Below, piece by piece: positions 5,026-5,771 of a DNA stretch of 5,771 bases (its first letter is position 1; every line of letters begins with the position of its first letter). The notes under the pieces are model-generated. The model made no database searches and had not been told where the DNA came from. It saw nothing but the letters and a program-made list of their open reading frames with translations. The translations under genes and the position numbers were made by a program. Source of the DNA: Deltaproteobacteria bacterium (GTDB lineage Bacteria; Desulfobacterota; SM23-61). The stretch is from assembly GCA_026388915.1 (NCBI GenBank), contig JAPLIW010000114.1, positions 1-5,771 on the forward strand, read 5' to 3'.

Positions 5026-5771
5026 TCAGCTTTTCAGCTTCAGAATCTGCCGCGCCTCCTTAGGGGTTGCCACCTCGCGATCGAGGAGATGGGCGATCTC
5101 GATGACCTTCTTCGTCATCTCCGCGTTGCTCTTGGCCAGAACTCCCTTCTTGATGTAGAGATTGTCCTCGAAGCCCACCCGTGCATGCCCCCCGTTGATG
5201 ATGGAAGCCGCGGCCATGGGAAAATGCTGGGGGCCGATGGCAAAGGCGTACCAGAGGCAGTTGGGGGGAAGGTTGTTGCGCATGTAAACCATGTTTTCCG
5301 TGGTCGCCTCGATTCCCCAGGGAATCCCCAGGCAGAGCTGGAATAGGGGGGGATCGGGGATCAACCCCTGGCGGATCAGGTGATGGCCGATGCGGATGTG
5401 GCCGATGTCGAAAACTTCAAGCTCCGGCTTGGTCCCCGCCTCCTTGATCATCTTGGCCATTTGCTCCACCATGGACACCATGTTGATGAAAGCGTAAGAG
5501 CCAAAGTTCAAAGACCCGATATCCAGGGAGCAAAGTTCGGGCTTCAGTTTCACCACATGCTCCACCCGTTCTTCCGGGCTCTTCAGGCCGGAAGTATCCC
5601 AAAGGTTCCCGCCGGACTTGGGACGGTAAAGGAGACGGCCGCCCGAGCCGGTGGACAGGTTGATGATCATGTCGCACTTGTCCCGAATGCGGTCAAAGAC
5701 TTCTTTATAGTGCTCAAACTTCATCGAGGGTTGGTGGGTGATCGGATCCCGGACGTGAATGTGGCAGACCG
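5026..5771 (-). CDS. Beta-keto acid cleavage enzyme (BKACE/Kce, DUF849 family), N-terminus outside window
   Basis: The frame stays open from the TGA at 5028-5026 to the window edge, giving 247 residues and lacking only about the first 40-45 of the usual length. An ATG at 5724 is internal: upstream codons encode VCHIHVRDP, the family's zinc-binding HxH motif. Further landmarks are IINLSTGSGG, ELEVFDIGH, LGIPWG and HARVGFEDN; the Arg, Glu and Asp in RVGFED match the substrate- and metal-binding residues described for Kce (Arg226, Glu230, Asp231). These zinc enzymes are TIM barrels that condense a beta-keto acid with acetyl-CoA, giving acetoacetate and a new CoA ester. Kce uses 3-keto-5-aminohexanoate in lysine fermentation, but the family has many substrates and none of the lysine-pathway partners is visible, so the substrate is unknown. 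A longer loop follows the glycine-rich segment before SPEER, as in a known subgroup. Confidence 0.9.
   Translation of the reverse strand, partial: VCHIHVRDPITHQPSMKFEHYKEVFDRIRDKCDMIINLSTGSGGRLLYRPKSGGNLWDTSGLKSPEERVEHVVKLKPELCSLDIGSLNFGSYAFINMVSMVEQMAKMIKEAGTKPELEVFDIGHIRIGHHLIRQGLIPDPPLFQLCLGIPWGIEATTENMVYMRNNLPPNCLWYAFAIGPQHFPMAAASIINGGHARVGFEDNLYIKKGVLAKSNAEMTKKVIEIAHLLDREVATPKEARQILKLKS

Noticed and set aside
5722..5724. ATG at 5724 as start of the BKACE gene
   Set aside because: The frame continues upstream with the zinc-binding HIHVRD motif, so the true start lies beyond the window.

Overview
The window looks like a piece of an uncultured, probably anaerobic bacterial chromosome of the Desulfobacterota (deltaproteobacterial/syntroph) kind. 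This placement is inferred from four things: a TupABC-type tungstate importer, an RdgC homologue, a beta-keto-acid cleavage enzyme (BKACE/Kce family), and short-period repeat clusters between genes. No rRNA, tRNA, CRISPR array, integrase or transposase is visible.

Layout. Positions 1-2028 (+) hold the end of a tungstate ABC-transporter operon: the C-terminus of the binding protein (tupA), the permease (tupB, starting on the base after the tupA stop) and the ATPase with a C-terminal TOBE-type domain (tupC, GTG start overlapping the tupB stop). Positions 2187-3314 (-) hold an RdgC-family recombination-associated protein with a good ribosome binding site and a plausible sigma70 promoter. Positions 3645-4205 and 4215-4763 (+) hold two small lipoprotein genes that are diverged tandem paralogues, preceded by a well-formed TTGACA/TATGCT promoter. 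Positions 5026-5771 (-) hold most of a BKACE-family metalloenzyme gene whose N-terminus lies beyond the window.

Every change of transcription direction coincides with a repeat cluster. A 7-bp-unit inverted repeat lies between tupC and rdgC, and a related inverted copy lies between rdgC and the lipoproteins. A separate family of 9-10-bp units lies between the lipoproteins and the BKACE gene. The two 7-bp-unit clusters are inverted copies of each other, with a 24-bp outer match (one mismatch) and a 17-bp inner exact match. rdgC therefore sits alone inside a roughly 1.4-kb segment with inverted ends, which is the most unusual structure here.

Functionally, the tungstate importer would feed tungsten enzymes such as aldehyde:ferredoxin oxidoreductases or formate dehydrogenases, and the BKACE enzyme suggests fermentation or beta-keto-acid metabolism. 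Nothing in the window links these genes directly. They look like independent transcription units, apart from the tup operon and the lipoprotein pair. I see no clear new multi-gene system. The lipoprotein pair and the repeat-bounded rdgC are the two items most worth following.
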